Assembly (NCBI GenBank): GCA_944363505.1
Contig: CALVUD010000001.1
Location: forward strand, 335,633 to 399,632
DNA length: 64,000 nt
Direction: 5' to 3'
Source of the DNA: an uncultured Clostridia bacterium
GTDB taxonomy: Bacteria; Bacillota; Clostridia; Christensenellales; DTU072
Shown here piece by piece: positions 44,969 through 55,172 of this stretch. The notes below the pieces were generated by a model that saw only the letters and a program-made list of their open reading frames with translations, had not been told where the DNA came from and did not search any database. The first letter of the stretch is position 1. Every line of letters starts with the position of its first letter. Position numbers and translations under genes: made by a program.

Positions 44969-45718
44969 CTACAATGTGATTATTTCCACTCCGTCGGGAC
45001 GGATAACAACGGTGTTTTCGTAATGCGCCGACGGCTTTCCGTCCTGAGTGAGTATCGTCCAGTCGTCGCCTTCGACCTGCATTATGCGACGGGTGCCGAG
45101 GTTTATCATCGGCTCTATCGCCAGCGTCATTCCCGTAACCACGCGCATTCCCCTGCCGGCAACGCCGTAATTGGGAACCGAGGGGTCCTCGTGTACCGTT
45201 TCGCCGATACCGTGTCCGACCAGTTCCCTGACTACTCCGTAGCCGCGGGTCTCGGCATACTTTTGGCAAAGCGCGCCGTAATCGCCCAGTCTCGCTCCGT
45301 CCTTCAACGCCTTGATACCCTCGAAGAAGCACTCTTTGCAACAACGCATCAGAGCCGCTTTTTCGTTAGACACCCTGCCGATGGCGACGGTGCGCGCCGC
45401 GTCGGTGTGGAAACCTCCTATCCCGACGCCGCCGTCTATTTTCAGAAGCATGCCTTCCTCGAGCACTCTTTTCGGAGAAGGTATCCCGTGAACCACTTCG
45501 TCGTCTATGGAAAGACACAGGCTTCCCGGGAATCCGCCGTATCCCAGAAACGAGGGAACGGCGTTCTGCTTTACGATATAGTCGTAAGCGATATTGTCGA
45601 GCTGCTTGGTCGTTACGCCGGGCTTGGCTTTTTCGGAAACGAGTTCCAATACGTCCCTTAGGATCGCGCCCGCCTTTTTCATCAGTTCGATTTCGCTCTG
45701 ACTTTTGACGGTAACCAT
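44969..45718 (-). CDS. map: type I methionine aminopeptidase
   Basis: Removes the initiator methionine from new proteins. The 249-residue metalloenzyme has the ligand set of the family: D and D in LKIDGGVGIGGFHTDAART, the histidine in LVGHGIG, and glutamates in LAIEPMI and QVEGDDW. There is no N-terminal zinc extension. It follows adk by 2 nt. Confidence 0.97.
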   Translation of the reverse strand: MVTVKSQSEIELMKKAGAILRDVLELVSEKAKPGVTTKQLDNIAYDYIVKQNAVPSFLGYGGFPGSLCLSIDDEVVHGIPSPKRVLEEGMLLKIDGGVGIGGFHTDAARTVAIGRVSNEKAALMRCCKECFFEGIKALKDGARLGDYGALCQKYAETRGYGVVRELVGHGIGETVHEDPSVPNYGVAGRGMRVVTGMTLAIEPMINLGTRRIMQVEGDDWTILTQDGKPSAHYENTVVIRPDGVEIITL

Positions 45719-45720
45719 AT

Positions 45721-46335
45721 TCAGCCCAGCTTTTCGACTATATCGCGGTATACTTCGTCGAGTTCCCTGGTAGCGTCGACTTCGAACAGTTTACCCTGAG
45801 CGCGGTAGTAATCGGCAACGGGCGCGGTGGTCTCTTCGTAGACTTTCAGCCTTTCCTCTATCACTTCGGGCTTGTCGTCGTCGCGGATATAAAGTTTTTT
45901 ACCGCAAACGGGGCAATATTCCGAATCGAGCTTGGAAATGTGGAAAGTGCCGCCGCAGCTGCAGCTTCTCCTTCCCGAAAGCCTGTTGATGACGGTCGCG
46001 CGGTCGACCTTGAAATCGATAACGAGATCGACTGCCGTTATTTTGTCCAGCGCCTGAGCCTGATTGACCGTTCTGGGGAATCCGTCCAGGATAAAGCCTT
46101 TTTCGCAATCCGGCTCTTTCAGCCTCGCGTCCACGATGCCTACCACGACCTCGTCGGGCACCAACAGCCCTTTATCGATAAAGCTCTTTGCGTAAAGTCC
46201 TATCTCGGTGCCTTTCGCGATATTGGAGCGGAAGGCGTCCCCCGTCGAAATGTGGGGGATGCCGTAACGCTCTTTCAAATTCACCGCCTGCGAGCCTTTG
46301 CCGGCTCCCGGCGCTCCCAAAAGTATAAGGTTCAT
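45721..46335 (-). CDS. adk: adenylate kinase with zinc-binding LID
   Basis: Equilibrates ATP, ADP and AMP. The 204-residue product has the P-loop GAPGAGKGS at 7-15, the DGFPRT motif (about 84-89) and a zinc-type LID with four cysteines (CSCGG and YCPVCG). It is about 10 residues shorter than the usual long form, in the LID-flanking parts. The gene directly follows secY with 1 nt between them. Confidence 0.96.
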   Translation of the reverse strand: MNLILLGAPGAGKGSQAVNLKERYGIPHISTGDAFRSNIAKGTEIGLYAKSFIDKGLLVPDEVVVGIVDARLKEPDCEKGFILDGFPRTVNQAQALDKITAVDLVIDFKVDRATVINRLSGRRSCSCGGTFHISKLDSEYCPVCGKKLYIRDDDKPEVIEERLKVYEETTAPVADYYRAQGKLFEVDATRELDEVYRDIVEKLG

Positions 46336-46336
46336 A

Positions 46337-47665
46337 TTATTTGAGGAATCCCTTGTTGTTCTTGACGAGCAGCTGACTTTCGAGTTGCTTCTGGAACTCG
46401 AGAGCCGTGGAAACGACTATCAGCAGTCCCGTAGCGCTGAAAGCGTTGCCCAGTCCCAGCGCTTCGAACCCGTCGACCCACTGAAGTATCAGAGTGGGGA
46501 TCAGCGAAATGAACGCGAGGAACAGCGCGCCGAACAGCGTCAGTCTGTTGTTGACTTTTCTGAGGTACGCGGCGGTGGACTGTCCTGGACGTATGCCCTG
46601 GAGGAAGCCTCCGTTTTGCTGCAGCATCTGTGCCACGTCGTCGGGGTTGAACTGTATCTGCGAATAGAAGTACGCGAAGAAGATTATCAATATGAACATG
46701 ATAAGCGGATACAGGTTGCCGCCCGAGCCCAGCCATTTGGACCAGAACAGACCGAATTCGCTGCTGCCTGCCTGGGCAAACTGGATGATCATTTCGGGGA
46801 ACATTATCAGCGAGGACGCGAAGATTATCGGCATGACGCCGCTGGCATTGACCTTCAACGGAATGTAGGTGGTCTGTCCGCCGTACATCTTGTTGCCCTT
46901 GATCCTCTTTGCATACTGGACGGTGATCTTTCTTTCGGACATATCGATGAACACGATGATCAGGAAGAGTACGAACACCAACAGTACGAATCCGATCAGG
47001 AACCATATTCCCGACGTGTCGCCGCTGTCGAGCTGCGAGGGGATCACGGAATACATCGCCGTCCACACGCTGGTTCCGAGCGAAGAAATGATACCTATGA
47101 AGATTATAAGGGACGTTCCGTTGCCGATACCGTATTCGGTGATGCGTTCCGCGAGCCACATGACCAGCGAAGAACCGCCTACCAGAATAATGACTATCAG
47201 CATCATCGTGCATATCATATCCGCCTGATTCTCGGTATCGCCCGTAAAGACGGGAATTATGGCGTCACGCCACAAAAACATAACGCCGATAGCCTGGATC
47301 AGAGCCAGTAAAACCGCAACGTAACGGGTATATTGAGTCAGCTTTTTGCGACCCTCCTCACCCTCTTTGCTGAGTTTTTCGAGCTTGGGGATAATAAGCG
47401 TCAACAGCTGCATGATAATGAAGCTGTTGATGAACGGTACTATACCCAGAGCGAAAAGCGTACCGTAAGAAAACGCTTGACCCGTTACTGCCGAAAGCAT
47501 CAGACCGAAATCCGTCTGCCCCGCCGAACCGAAAATCGAGGCGGAATCCAGACCCGGAATCGGTAAGAAGCAACCGATACGGTACACCAGCAAGAGCACG
47601 AGTGTAATCAGCATCTTCTTGCGTATCTCGGGGGATAAAAAGGCGTTTTTTATGGTTTGAAACAT
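46337..47665 (-). CDS. secY: protein translocase subunit SecY
   Basis: Channel-forming subunit of the Sec translocon. The 442-residue product has ten membrane helices. The conserved plug-region phrase YRIGCFLPIPGLD is at about 25-37, and GGQTTYIPLKVNASGVMPIIFASSL and the cytoplasmic loop GIRPGQSTAAYL are present. It lies between rplO and adk as usual in the spc block. Confidence 0.98.
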   Translation of the reverse strand: MFQTIKNAFLSPEIRKKMLITLVLLLVYRIGCFLPIPGLDSASIFGSAGQTDFGLMLSAVTGQAFSYGTLFALGIVPFINSFIIMQLLTLIIPKLEKLSKEGEEGRKKLTQYTRYVAVLLALIQAIGVMFLWRDAIIPVFTGDTENQADMICTMMLIVIILVGGSSLVMWLAERITEYGIGNGTSLIIFIGIISSLGTSVWTAMYSVIPSQLDSGDTSGIWFLIGFVLLVFVLFLIIVFIDMSERKITVQYAKRIKGNKMYGGQTTYIPLKVNASGVMPIIFASSLIMFPEMIIQFAQAGSSEFGLFWSKWLGSGGNLYPLIMFILIIFFAYFYSQIQFNPDDVAQMLQQNGGFLQGIRPGQSTAAYLRKVNNRLTLFGALFLAFISLIPTLILQWVDGFEALGLGNAFSATGLLIVVSTALEFQKQLESQLLVKNNKGFLK

Positions 47666-47684
47666 TTAAAGTACCTCTCGAGTA

Positions 47685-48128
47685 TTAAACGGTTTCAGCC
47701 TTGCCGCCTGCTTTTTCGATTTTTTCCGCAGCCGATTTGGTGAACTTTTTGGCTTTTACGACGATTTTCTTGTCAAGTTCGCCGTCGCCCATAACTTTCA
47801 ACCCGTAAGGCATCGCCTTTTTGACGAGTCCCGCATTGACGAGAAGCTCGAGGTCGATGACGGTTCCGTCCTGGAAGTTGTTGAGATCGCCTACGTTGAT
47901 TAAGGAATACTCGGCGGAGAAGTGATTTTTGAATCCTCTCTTAGGTACCCTTCTGGTAAGAGGCATCTGTCCGCCTTCGAAGCCGGGACGAACGCCGCCG
48001 CCGCTTCTGGCCCATTGACCTTTATGTCCCTTACCGCTCGTTTTGCCGAGTCCGGAACCTATGCCTCTGCCAAGTCTTTTTGCGGGAGTTACCGCGCCGG
48101 GCGCGGGAGCAATCGTATGGATTTTCAT
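47685..48128 (-). CDS. rplO: 50S ribosomal protein L15
   Basis: Late-assembling large-subunit protein. The 147-residue product has the glycine/arginine-rich N-terminus ([20 protein letters not shown]) and [18 protein letters not shown]. The ribosome site is AAGGAGG. Confidence 0.98.
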   Translation of the reverse strand: MKIHTIAPAPGAVTPAKRLGRGIGSGLGKTSGKGHKGQWARSGGGVRPGFEGGQMPLTRRVPKRGFKNHFSAEYSLINVGDLNNFQDGTVIDLELLVNAGLVKKAMPYGLKVMGDGELDKKIVVKAKKFTKSAAEKIEKAGGKAETV

Positions 48129-48138
48129 AATGCCTCCT

Positions 48139-48324
48139 TTATTCCTTGACTTCTTCGACTTTCACCATATGCGATACTTTGAATATCATACCGCGGATAA
48201 CGGGATTGTCGTCGTGAATTCTGCTGGCGCCGACCTTGTTGAGTCCCAGCGCCTTGACGTTAGCCTTTTGATTTTCAAGGCAACCTATTGTGCTTTTTAC
48301 GAGCGTAACTTTTATCTTAGACAT
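48139..48324 (-). CDS. rpmD: 50S ribosomal protein L30
   Basis: A 61-residue large-subunit protein with the signature [28 protein letters not shown]. Typical bacterial length; 10 nt upstream of rplO in the operon. Confidence 0.97.
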   Translation of the reverse strand: MSKIKVTLVKSTIGCLENQKANVKALGLNKVGASRIHDDNPVIRGMIFKVSHMVKVEEVKE

Positions 48325-48338
48325 CAGATTATACCTCC

Positions 48339-48857
48339 TTAGCCCAGAATCTCTTCTACGCTCTTGCCGCGCAGAGCAGCGTATTCCTCTGCGGTCTTAA
48401 GCGCTTTCAAGCCGGCGATGGTGGCTTTTACGGAGTTGATGGGGTTGGTCGTGCCGATGCACTTGGTGCGGATGTCCTTTATACCGCTGACCTCGAGCAC
48501 CTGACGCACGGCGCCGCCCGCGATAACTCCGGTACCTTCTTCGGCGGGGAGCATCAAAACTTTGCCTCTGCCGAACACGCCGGTAACCGCATGGGGAATG
48601 GTGCTTTCCTTGGTGGAAACGGTGAACATCGCCTTTTCCGCCGCTTTGGTCGCCTTTTCGATCGCTTCGGGAACTTCGGCGGCTTTACCGGTACCGGCGC
48701 CTACCCTGCCCTTTCCGTCGCCGACGACTACCAGCGCGGCAAAACGCATGTTACGACCGCCCTTGACAACCTTGGTGACGCGGTTGACCGATACTGTCTT
48801 TTTGATGAGATCGTCTTTGGGCTCTCTGTTGAATCTTTCTCTGTCATTTCTTGCCAT
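48339..48857 (-). CDS. rpsE: 30S ribosomal protein S5
   Basis: Small-subunit protein involved in accuracy and mRNA unwinding. The 172-residue product has the double-stranded-RNA-binding-like N-terminal half ([30 protein letters not shown]) and the C-terminal [16 protein letters not shown]. Confidence 0.98.
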   Translation of the reverse strand: MARNDRERFNREPKDDLIKKTVSVNRVTKVVKGGRNMRFAALVVVGDGKGRVGAGTGKAAEVPEAIEKATKAAEKAMFTVSTKESTIPHAVTGVFGRGKVLMLPAEEGTGVIAGGAVRQVLEVSGIKDIRTKCIGTTNPINSVKATIAGLKALKTAEEYAALRGKSVEEILG

Positions 48858-48875
48858 TTCTGTATCTCCCTTGGA

Positions 48876-49268
48876 TTACTCCGCCGCGTTATCGGATTTG
48901 CCGATAGCGAGACCCGCCTTGCGGGCGCCGTCCGCGAGCGCTGCCACTCTGCCCGTGTAAACGTATCCGCCGCGGTCGTAAACGACTTCGGTGATACCCT
49001 TTTCGAGCGCCTTCTTGGCGATGGTTTCGCCCACTATGGCGGCTGCTTCGACCTTGGTCTTGCCTGCCACGGCTTTGGCGACGTCGGCTTGTTTGGTGTT
49101 CGCCGCGACCAGCGTTACGCCGGCAACGTCGTCGATGATCTGAGCGTAAATGTTCTCGATGGAACGGGTAACGCAAAGACGCGGTCTCGCGGCGGTACCG
49201 CTGAGGTGATGACGAAGTCTTCTGTGTCTGTTCTGCCTGACGGCATTTTTATTAGCTTGCTTAAACAT
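48876..49268 (-). CDS. rplR: 50S ribosomal protein L18
   Basis: 5S rRNA-binding protein. The 130-residue product has a basic N-terminus ([23 protein letters not shown]) and the FDRGGY-like [24 protein letters not shown]. The length is slightly above the usual 118-122 because of the C-terminal KSDNAAE tail. Confidence 0.97.
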   Translation of the reverse strand: MFKQANKNAVRQNRHRRLRHHLSGTAARPRLCVTRSIENIYAQIIDDVAGVTLVAANTKQADVAKAVAGKTKVEAAAIVGETIAKKALEKGITEVVYDRGGYVYTGRVAALADGARKAGLAIGKSDNAAE

Positions 49269-49283
49269 TCTTCGATCCTCCTA

Positions 49284-49826
49284 CTATTTACCCGCGGTCT
49301 TGCCTTCTTTGCGCAGTATCGTTTCGTCCTTGTAACGGATCCCGTAGCCGTGATAAGGTTCGGGTTTCCTGATGGTCTTGATATCCGCGGCGAACTGACC
49401 TACCAGTTCCTTGTCGATTCCCTTGACCGAGATCTCGGTGGGAGAAACGACCTCGAGTTTCAATCCGGCGGGAGGCACTACGTCGACCGTATGGCTGTAT
49501 CCGACCGTCAGAACGACCTTGTCGCCCTGCTGAACGGCTTTGTAACCTACGCCGTTGATGATGAGGTTCTTGGCATATCCTTTCTCGACGCCGACAACCA
49601 TGTTGTGTATCAACGCGCGGTACAGACCGTGCGCCGCCTTTACGGCTTTTTCCTCGCTGGAGCGGGTAACGTGTACGACGCCGTCCTCAACGGTTACGTT
49701 GATCTTATCGTTCTCGATTTTACGCGTAAGGGTACCCATAGGTCCTTTTACGGTAACGACGCGGTCTTTGAACTCAACCGAAACGCCCGCGCCCAATTTA
49801 ATCGGTGCTCTACCTATTCTGGACAT
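49284..49826 (-). CDS. rplF: 50S ribosomal protein L6
   Basis: Large-subunit protein near the factor-binding site. The 180-residue product starts MSRIGRAPIKLGAGV and has the duplicated L6 fold, ending in the GYGIRYKDETILRKEGKTAGK tail. Confidence 0.98.
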   Translation of the reverse strand: MSRIGRAPIKLGAGVSVEFKDRVVTVKGPMGTLTRKIENDKINVTVEDGVVHVTRSSEEKAVKAAHGLYRALIHNMVVGVEKGYAKNLIINGVGYKAVQQGDKVVLTVGYSHTVDVVPPAGLKLEVVSPTEISVKGIDKELVGQFAADIKTIRKPEPYHGYGIRYKDETILRKEGKTAGK

Positions 49827-49836
49827 ATCCGACCTC

Positions 49837-50238
49837 CTACCAAACGTAAGCGAGAACTTCGCCGCCCGCGCCGAGAGCGCGCGCTTTCTTGTCGGTCATG
49901 ACGCCCTTAGAAGTAGAAATTATCGCGACGCCCAGTCCGCCCAGAACCTTGGGCAGAGCGTCGGACTTTGCGTACACGCGCAGTCCGGGCTTGGATATTT
50001 TCTTCAGACCGTTGATGACCTTTTCTTTTTGTGCCGTATATTTAAGCTCGATACGAATGACGTCCTGAGCCCCTTCAGTCTTGACGATCTCGGCGGATTT
50101 GACGTAGCCTTCCTCGACGAGGATGTCGGCTATCGCCGCTTTGATCTTGGAAGCGGGGATATCTACGCTTTCCTTCTTGACGGTAAGCGCGTTGCGGATA
50201 CGAGTCAGCATATCTGCGATGGGATCTGTATGTGTCAT
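49837..50238 (-). CDS. rpsH: 30S ribosomal protein S8
   Basis: 16S rRNA-binding protein of the small-subunit body and, in E. coli, the translational repressor of the spc operon. The 133-residue product starts [18 protein letters not shown] and ends in [13 protein letters not shown]. Confidence 0.98.
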   Translation of the reverse strand: MTHTDPIADMLTRIRNALTVKKESVDIPASKIKAAIADILVEEGYVKSAEIVKTEGAQDVIRIELKYTAQKEKVINGLKKISKPGLRVYAKSDALPKVLGGLGVAIISTSKGVMTDKKARALGAGGEVLAYVW

Positions 50239-50247
50239 ATATACCTC

Positions 50248-50433
50248 CTACCAGCTTGCCTTGCGAACGCCGGGGATTTCGCCCTTGTACGCGAGCTCTC
50301 TGAAGCAAATTCTGCAGATGCCGTATTTACGGAGAACCGCGTGAGGTCTGCCGCAAATAGAGCAACGGGTGTACTCGCGGGTGGAGTACTTTTGCTTTCT
50401 CTGTTGTTTATTTTTCAAAGAAGTCTTTGCCAT
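50248..50433 (-). CDS. rpsN: 30S ribosomal protein S14, zinc-binding type
   Basis: A 61-residue short S14. The zinc ribbon cysteines are C24, C27, C40 and C43 (RCSICGRPH and GICRICFRE), marking the zinc-dependent type Z form, not the longer zinc-free paralogue. The ribosome site AGGAGGACG precedes the ATG. Confidence 0.97.
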   Translation of the reverse strand: MAKTSLKNKQQRKQKYSTREYTRCSICGRPHAVLRKYGICRICFRELAYKGEIPGVRKASW

Positions 50434-50450
50434 TTATGTCGTCCTCCTGA

Positions 50451-51038
50451 TTACCTGGCAAAGGGCATTCCGAGCAGTTTCAAAAGCTCTTTTGCCTCTT
50501 CGTCCGTCTTGGCGGTTGTTGTGATGCAAATGTCGAAACCTCTGACTTTTTCGATCTGATCGTAAGCGATCTCGGGGAAGATCAGCTGTTCCTTGATGCC
50601 CATAGAATAGTTGCCTCTGCCGTCGAAGGATTTACCGGATATACCTTTGAAGTCCCTGACGCGGGGAAGAGCTATCGAGATAAGCTTGTCGAAGAAGTTC
50701 CACATTCTGTCGCGGCGGAGCGTAACCATGGCGCCGACCTGCTGTCCTTCTCTGACTTTGAAGTTCGCGACGGAGTTCTTCGCCTTTGTGGGAACGGACT
50801 TCTGACCGGCGATCATCTCGAGTTCGTTGGTCGCCATCTGCATCGATTTGGAGTTGTCCTTGATGTCGCCAAAACGCATGTTCAAAACGACCTTTGCGAT
50901 TTTCGGAACTTCCATAACCGTCTTGTATCCGAAGGTCTTCATCAAAGCGGGAACGACCTCCGTGTTGTATTTGACCTGCATCCTGCTGATTTCTCTGACA
51001 GCGGGCTTGGTCTCTGCTGCTACTGCTTTTTTAGCCAT
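50451..51038 (-). CDS. rplE: 50S ribosomal protein L5
   Basis: 5S rRNA-binding protein of the central protuberance. The 195-residue product carries an extra 15-residue N-terminal lead ([16 protein letters not shown]) before the usual start. The core phrases [32 protein letters not shown] and [17 protein letters not shown] are all present. Confidence 0.97.
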   Translation of the reverse strand: MAKKAVAAETKPAVREISRMQVKYNTEVVPALMKTFGYKTVMEVPKIAKVVLNMRFGDIKDNSKSMQMATNELEMIAGQKSVPTKAKNSVANFKVREGQQVGAMVTLRRDRMWNFFDKLISIALPRVRDFKGISGKSFDGRGNYSMGIKEQLIFPEIAYDQIEKVRGFDICITTTAKTDEEAKELLKLLGMPFAR

Positions 51039-51056
51039 TTTCGGTCGCCTCCGTTA

Positions 51057-51542
51057 TTATTCTTCGCTCTTTTGAGCTTCCGCCGCGGGTGCGTTGGTCT
51101 CCGCTACGGTCGCCGCGGGTGCGGTATCGACCTGTGCGTTATCCGCCGGAGCGGCTTTCTTCCTGCGGGCGGTCGCCTTAGCCTTGGTGGCTTTCTTCGC
51201 GGTCGCCTTCTTGGTTACGAGCGTAGCGCCGCACTTTTTGCAATAGCGCTCTCTCTTGCCGTCCTCGCCGATGCGGTAGCCTACTCTGGTGGGCTTGTTG
51301 CATGCGGAGCAGATGGGCATGACGTTGGAAATATCCACGCTGCCGGGTTGCTCCACGAGTCCGCCCTTGTCGCTGGCTTTTCTCGCTTTCACGGCCTTGG
51401 TGTTGACGGTCTTTAACCCGTCGCCCTCGATAAGCACGCGGTGCTTTTCTTTGTTGACGGCGCTGATGCGGGCGGTCTTGCCCTTATCTTTGCCGGTTAT
51501 GATCATGACGTAATCGTCCTTTTTAACGCTGTACTTTGTCAT
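51057..51542 (-). CDS. rplX: 50S ribosomal protein L24 with zinc ribbon and long C-terminal tail
   Basis: An assembly-initiating large-subunit protein with an N-terminal KOW fold (DYVMIITGKDKGKTARI). The 161-residue product is about 55 longer than usual. It contains a CxxC pair in ICSACNKPTRVGYR and another in YCKKCGATL, which could bind zinc. The Ala/Lys tail (from about 114) is low-complexity and ends acidic (EAQKSEE). The tail has no recognised domain and may be disordered. Confidence 0.95.
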   Translation of the reverse strand: MTKYSVKKDDYVMIITGKDKGKTARISAVNKEKHRVLIEGDGLKTVNTKAVKARKASDKGGLVEQPGSVDISNVMPICSACNKPTRVGYRIGEDGKRERYCKKCGATLVTKKATAKKATKAKATARRKKAAPADNAQVDTAPAATVAETNAPAAEAQKSEE

Positions 51543-51552
51543 TTCAGCCTCC

Positions 51553-51921
51553 TTACAGCACTTCGGGTGCCAAAGATACGATCTTCATATAGTCCTTCTC
51601 GCGCAGTTCTCTCGCGATGGGTCCGAAGATACGGGATCCGCGGGGCTGTTTCTGGTTATCTATTATGACAGCCGCGTTGTCGTCGAATTTGATGTGCGTG
51701 CCGTCCTTGCGCATGATACCTTTGTGGGTACGGACGATGACGGCTTTCACGACGTCGCCCTTCTTGACGGTGCCGCCGGGGGTCGCCGTCTTTACCGAAG
51801 CGATGATAACGTCGCCGATATTGCCGCTTCTGACATACGAACCGCCCAATACGCGGATGCACATAATTTCCTTTGCGCCGGAGTTGTCGGCCACTTTCAA
51901 TCTTGTCTGAGGTTGTATCAT
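51553..51921 (-). CDS. rplN: 50S ribosomal protein L14
   Basis: Large-subunit protein at the interface with the small subunit. The 122-residue product starts [27 protein letters not shown] and ends in [17 protein letters not shown]. Confidence 0.98.
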   Translation of the reverse strand: MIQPQTRLKVADNSGAKEIMCIRVLGGSYVRSGNIGDVIIASVKTATPGGTVKKGDVVKAVIVRTHKGIMRKDGTHIKFDDNAAVIIDNQKQPRGSRIFGPIARELREKDYMKIVSLAPEVL

Positions 51922-51934
51922 TGTCTGCCTCCCG

Positions 51935-52189
51935 TTACTTAGCCTTTTCTATGATGTTGAGAAGGCGCCAGTTTTTGTCTTTGGACAACGGACGGGTCTC
52001 CATGACCTCCACTTTGTCGCCTACGCCGCACTGATTCAGCTCGTCGTGCGCTTTCAGTTTCTTGGTGCGCATTACGTACTTTTTATACAGAGGGTGCTTG
52101 ACCTTTTGCTCGACGGCGACGACGATGGTCTTGTCCATCTTGTCGCTGATAACTACGCCGACTCTGGTTTTTCTGAGATTTCTTTCCAT
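51935..52189 (-). CDS. rpsQ: 30S ribosomal protein S17
   Basis: OB-fold small-subunit protein of 84 residues ([20 protein letters not shown] and [20 protein letters not shown]). The ribosome site is AGGATTGAACG, weaker than its neighbours. Confidence 0.97.
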   Translation of the reverse strand: MERNLRKTRVGVVISDKMDKTIVVAVEQKVKHPLYKKYVMRTKKLKAHDELNQCGVGDKVEVMETRPLSKDKNWRLLNIIEKAK

Positions 52190-52202
52190 CGTTCAATCCT
52201 CC

Positions 52203-52448
52203 TTAAGCCTTCTTTGCGCGGCTGCGGGTCTTTTTGACCTTCTCGGGCTCGACGGATATTCCGAGCTCTCTTTGACGCAGTACGGTCTTGGCTCTGGCAA
52301 TATCTCTCTTGCAAACTACCAATACGTTGGTGTTGGAAAGCTGATTGGTGGAGTTTTTGAACCTAAGTTCCATAAGCTCCGCTTTCAGTTCCGCGACCTT
52401 GTTCTGCAGTTCTTCGTTAGTCATTTCGAAAAAGTTCTTAGCTTTCAT
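52203..52448 (-). CDS. rpmC: 50S ribosomal protein L29
   Basis: Binds near the peptide exit and contacts SRP and trigger factor. The 81-residue product has the helical-hairpin core (ELQNKVAELKAELMELRFKNS) and a basic C-terminal extension (VEPEKVKKTRSRAKKA) about 12-15 residues beyond the usual end. Confidence 0.97.
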   Translation of the reverse strand: MKAKNFFEMTNEELQNKVAELKAELMELRFKNSTNQLSNTNVLVVCKRDIARAKTVLRQRELGISVEPEKVKKTRSRAKKA

Positions 52449-52460
52449 ATCGTCACCGCC

Positions 52461-52886
52461 TTATTCCGCTTTCTCGAGATCGCTCTTCTTCGCGACCTTG
52501 CACTTGATGGGAAGTTTGTTCGCAGCAAGACGGAGAGCTTCTTTCGCGATTTCTTCCTGAACGCCCGCCATTTCGAACATAACTCTGCCGGGTTTTACTA
52601 CCGCTACCCAGAATTCGGGAGCGCCCTTACCGGAACCCATTCGGGCTTCGGCGGGATGCTTCGTAACGGGCTTGTGGGGGAAGATGTTTACCCATACCTG
52701 TCCGCCACGTTTGATATATCTGGTCATCGCGACACGCGCCGCCTCGATCTGATTGGATTTGATCCAGCCGGGCTCGGTCGCGACCAAACCGTATTCGCCG
52801 TAAGCAATCTTGTTGCCGCGGAGCGCCTTACCGGTCATTCTGCCGCGGTGTTGCTTTCTTCTTTTAACTCTTTTAGGCATCAACAT
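52461..52886 (-). CDS. rplP: 50S ribosomal protein L16
   Basis: Late-assembling protein near the A-site tRNA elbow. The 141-residue product starts [17 protein letters not shown] and has the arginine region [19 protein letters not shown]. The first ATG was used: GGAGG lies 11 nt before it. Confidence 0.98.
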   Translation of the reverse strand: MLMPKRVKRRKQHRGRMTGKALRGNKIAYGEYGLVATEPGWIKSNQIEAARVAMTRYIKRGGQVWVNIFPHKPVTKHPAEARMGSGKGAPEFWVAVVKPGRVMFEMAGVQEEIAKEALRLAANKLPIKCKVAKKSDLEKAE

Positions 52887-52887
52887 A

Positions 52888-53628
52888 TCAGTCTTTACCT
52901 CCTTTCGCTTTGAAAACTTCGCCCTTGTACACCCACGCTTTCACGCCGATGATGCCGTAGGTGGTGTGCGCTTCGGCAAAGCCGTAATCGATGTCGGCGC
53001 GGAGCGTCTGCAGAGGAATGGAACCCTCGTGATAGCTCTCGCTCCTGGCTATTTCGGCGCCGTCCAGACGTCCGGATACCATCGTTTTGATACCCTTGGC
53101 GCCCGCTCTCATCGCTCTGCCCATCGAATACTTCATCGCCCTGCGGAAAGGAGTCCTCTTTTCCAGCGAAGCCGCGATGTTTTCGGCTATCAGCTGAGCG
53201 TCGGTGTCGATATGCTTTACTTCGTGGACGTTGACGTTGAAGGTCTTGTCGGGTCCGACGATCTTGCGGATGGCCGCATTGATCTGGTCGATGCCCTTTT
53301 CGACTTTCTTGCCGCTCTTTTCGACGGTGGTCGCCACGGCGTCAGAGGAAGCCGTTGCGGTGATCTCGCGCTCTTTGGTGTTTCTGTTGAGCTTGCCGAC
53401 CGCCACGCCTACTCTGCCGCAGTATATATCGATTTTGATGTTGCTGGCGGCTCTGTCGATCTTGATCGAGGAGATAGCCGCGTCATAGTAGTTCTTTTTC
53501 AGGTACTTGCGGATCTCGTTGTCCTCTTTCAGGTTCTTGCCGAAATCCTTTTTGTTCGCGTACCAGGTGCTGCTCCAGGGAGCGTTGATACCTACTCTCA
53601 AACCATGCGGATTAACTTTTTGTCCCAT
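52888..53628 (-). CDS. rpsC: 30S ribosomal protein S3
   Basis: mRNA entry-channel protein with helicase role. The 246-residue product has the KH domain ([23 protein letters not shown]) and the C-terminal half with [21 protein letters not shown] and [24 protein letters not shown]. Only 1 nt separates it from rplP. Confidence 0.98.
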   Translation of the reverse strand: MGQKVNPHGLRVGINAPWSSTWYANKKDFGKNLKEDNEIRKYLKKNYYDAAISSIKIDRAASNIKIDIYCGRVGVAVGKLNRNTKEREITATASSDAVATTVEKSGKKVEKGIDQINAAIRKIVGPDKTFNVNVHEVKHIDTDAQLIAENIAASLEKRTPFRRAMKYSMGRAMRAGAKGIKTMVSGRLDGAEIARSESYHEGSIPLQTLRADIDYGFAEAHTTYGIIGVKAWVYKGEVFKAKGGKD

Positions 53629-53641
53629 TTTGTCCTCCTGC

Positions 53642-54028
53642 TTACTTTGCCGCGTCGAGAATGACGGTGATGTGGCTGGTGCGCTTCAGAATACGCGCGC
53701 CTCTGCCCTTGGATCTCGCTCTCATACGCTTGAGAGTGGGTCCCTGATCGGCAAAGCACTCGGCAACGTAAAGCGTGTCTTTGTTCATGCTGAGGTTGTT
53801 TTCGGCATTGGCAGCCGCGGAATTGACAACCTTCAGAATAGGCTCGGATGCGGCCTTGTTCATCTGGGAAAGGAGCGCTACGGCTTCGTTATAGCTCTTG
53901 CCGCGGACAACGTCCAATACGCTTCTGACCTTGTAGGGGGACATTCTGACCATTCTGGCGACCGCGTAGGGACGCGTGTCTTTGTTCTCGAGTCTGGCCT
54001 TGGCTTTTTCTCTGATTCTGGTAGCCAT
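53642..54028 (-). CDS. rplV: 50S ribosomal protein L22
   Basis: Exit-tunnel protein whose hairpin lines the constriction. The 128-residue product has an N-terminal lead of about 18 residues before the conserved [22 protein letters not shown], and the tunnel hairpin [21 protein letters not shown]. Confidence 0.97.
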   Translation of the reverse strand: MATRIREKAKARLENKDTRPYAVARMVRMSPYKVRSVLDVVRGKSYNEAVALLSQMNKAASEPILKVVNSAAANAENNLSMNKDTLYVAECFADQGPTLKRMRARSKGRGARILKRTSHITVILDAAK

Positions 54029-54038
54029 ATTTTACCTC

Positions 54039-54320
54039 CTACTTTTTGCCGGTCGCGGCTTTGCTGCCGGCGTGGCCGCGGAAGGTTCTGGTGGGCGCGA
54101 ATTCGCCCAGCTTCAAACCAACCATATCTTCGGTGACGTAGACGGGAACGTGCTTCCTGCCGTCGTGAACGGCGATGGTGTGTCCGACGAATTCGGGGAA
54201 TATCGTCGACGCTCTCGACCAGGTCTTCACGGGTTTTTTATCGCCCGATTCGTTCATTGCGACTATTCTTTTCATAAGGCTTTCTTCGCAGAAAGGACCT
54301 TTTTTGACTGATCTACTCAT
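54039..54320 (-). CDS. rpsS: 30S ribosomal protein S19
   Basis: Small-subunit head protein. The 93-residue product starts [19 protein letters not shown] and has [31 protein letters not shown]. Confidence 0.98.
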   Translation of the reverse strand: MSRSVKKGPFCEESLMKRIVAMNESGDKKPVKTWSRASTIFPEFVGHTIAVHDGRKHVPVYVTEDMVGLKLGEFAPTRTFRGHAGSKAATGKK

Positions 54321-54331
54321 CTCGCTGCCTC

Positions 54332-55159
54332 CTAATTAACGCGCTTGATAATCATCTTGGAAGACTTAGCCTTCTTGCTGCGGGTCTTATATCCGAGCGC
54401 GGGCTTGCCCCAAGGAGTGACGGGGGACGGCATACCGATCGGGCTCTTGCCTTCGCCGCCGCCGTGCGGGTGGTCGCAGGGGTTCATGACCACGCCGCGG
54501 ACGGTGGGTTTGACGCCCATGTGACGGGTCTTGCCCGCTTTACCGACGCTGACGTTCTCGTGTTCGAGATTGCCCACCTGACCGATGGTAGCCTTGCATC
54601 TGATGTTGACGTAACGCATTTCGCCGGAGGGCATACGCAGAGTGGCTTTTCCGCCCTCTTTCGCCATCAGCTGAGCGCTGACGCCCGCCGAACGCGCGAT
54701 CTGTCCGCCCTTTCCGGGTTGCAGCTCGATGTTATGAACGGTGGTGCCGACGGGGATGTCCGAAAGCATCAGTGCGTTGCCCGCCTTGATGTCGGCGCCC
54801 GAGCCGCTGATAACGGTGTCGCCCACGTTCAGACCTACGGGAGCGAGGATATAACGCTTTTCGCCGTCCGCGTAGTTCAGGAGCGCGATGTTGGCGCTGC
54901 GGTTGGGATCGTACTGTATCGAGTGAACCTTGGCGGGAATTCCGTCCTTGTTCCTCTTGAAGTCGATGATCCTGTATTTGTTACGGTTACCGCCGCCGAT
55001 GTGTCTGACGGTGATTCTGCCCAGATTGTTTCTGCCGCCGGATTTGTTAAGGCTGACGATGAGGCTTCTTTCGGGCGTCGTCGAAGTGATCTCGGCGAAA
55101 TCCGATACGCTCATGTTGCGGCGCGCGGGCGAGGTAGGTTTATATCTGATAACTGCCAT
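54332..55159 (-). CDS. rplB: 50S ribosomal protein L2
   Basis: Core protein near the peptidyl-transferase centre. The 275-residue product carries the catalytic-centre signature [20 protein letters not shown] near 225 and the basic C-terminus [18 protein letters not shown]. Normal length. Confidence 0.98.
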   Translation of the reverse strand: MAVIRYKPTSPARRNMSVSDFAEITSTTPERSLIVSLNKSGGRNNLGRITVRHIGGGNRNKYRIIDFKRNKDGIPAKVHSIQYDPNRSANIALLNYADGEKRYILAPVGLNVGDTVISGSGADIKAGNALMLSDIPVGTTVHNIELQPGKGGQIARSAGVSAQLMAKEGGKATLRMPSGEMRYVNIRCKATIGQVGNLEHENVSVGKAGKTRHMGVKPTVRGVVMNPCDHPHGGGEGKSPIGMPSPVTPWGKPALGYKTRSKKAKSSKMIIKRVN

Positions 55160-55172
55160 CTTTCATCCTCCT

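Noticed and set aside
44694-45344. 216-codon frame covering the KOW gene and part of map
   Set aside because: The first 126 codons are a shifted frame of map. The real KOW gene begins at 44966.
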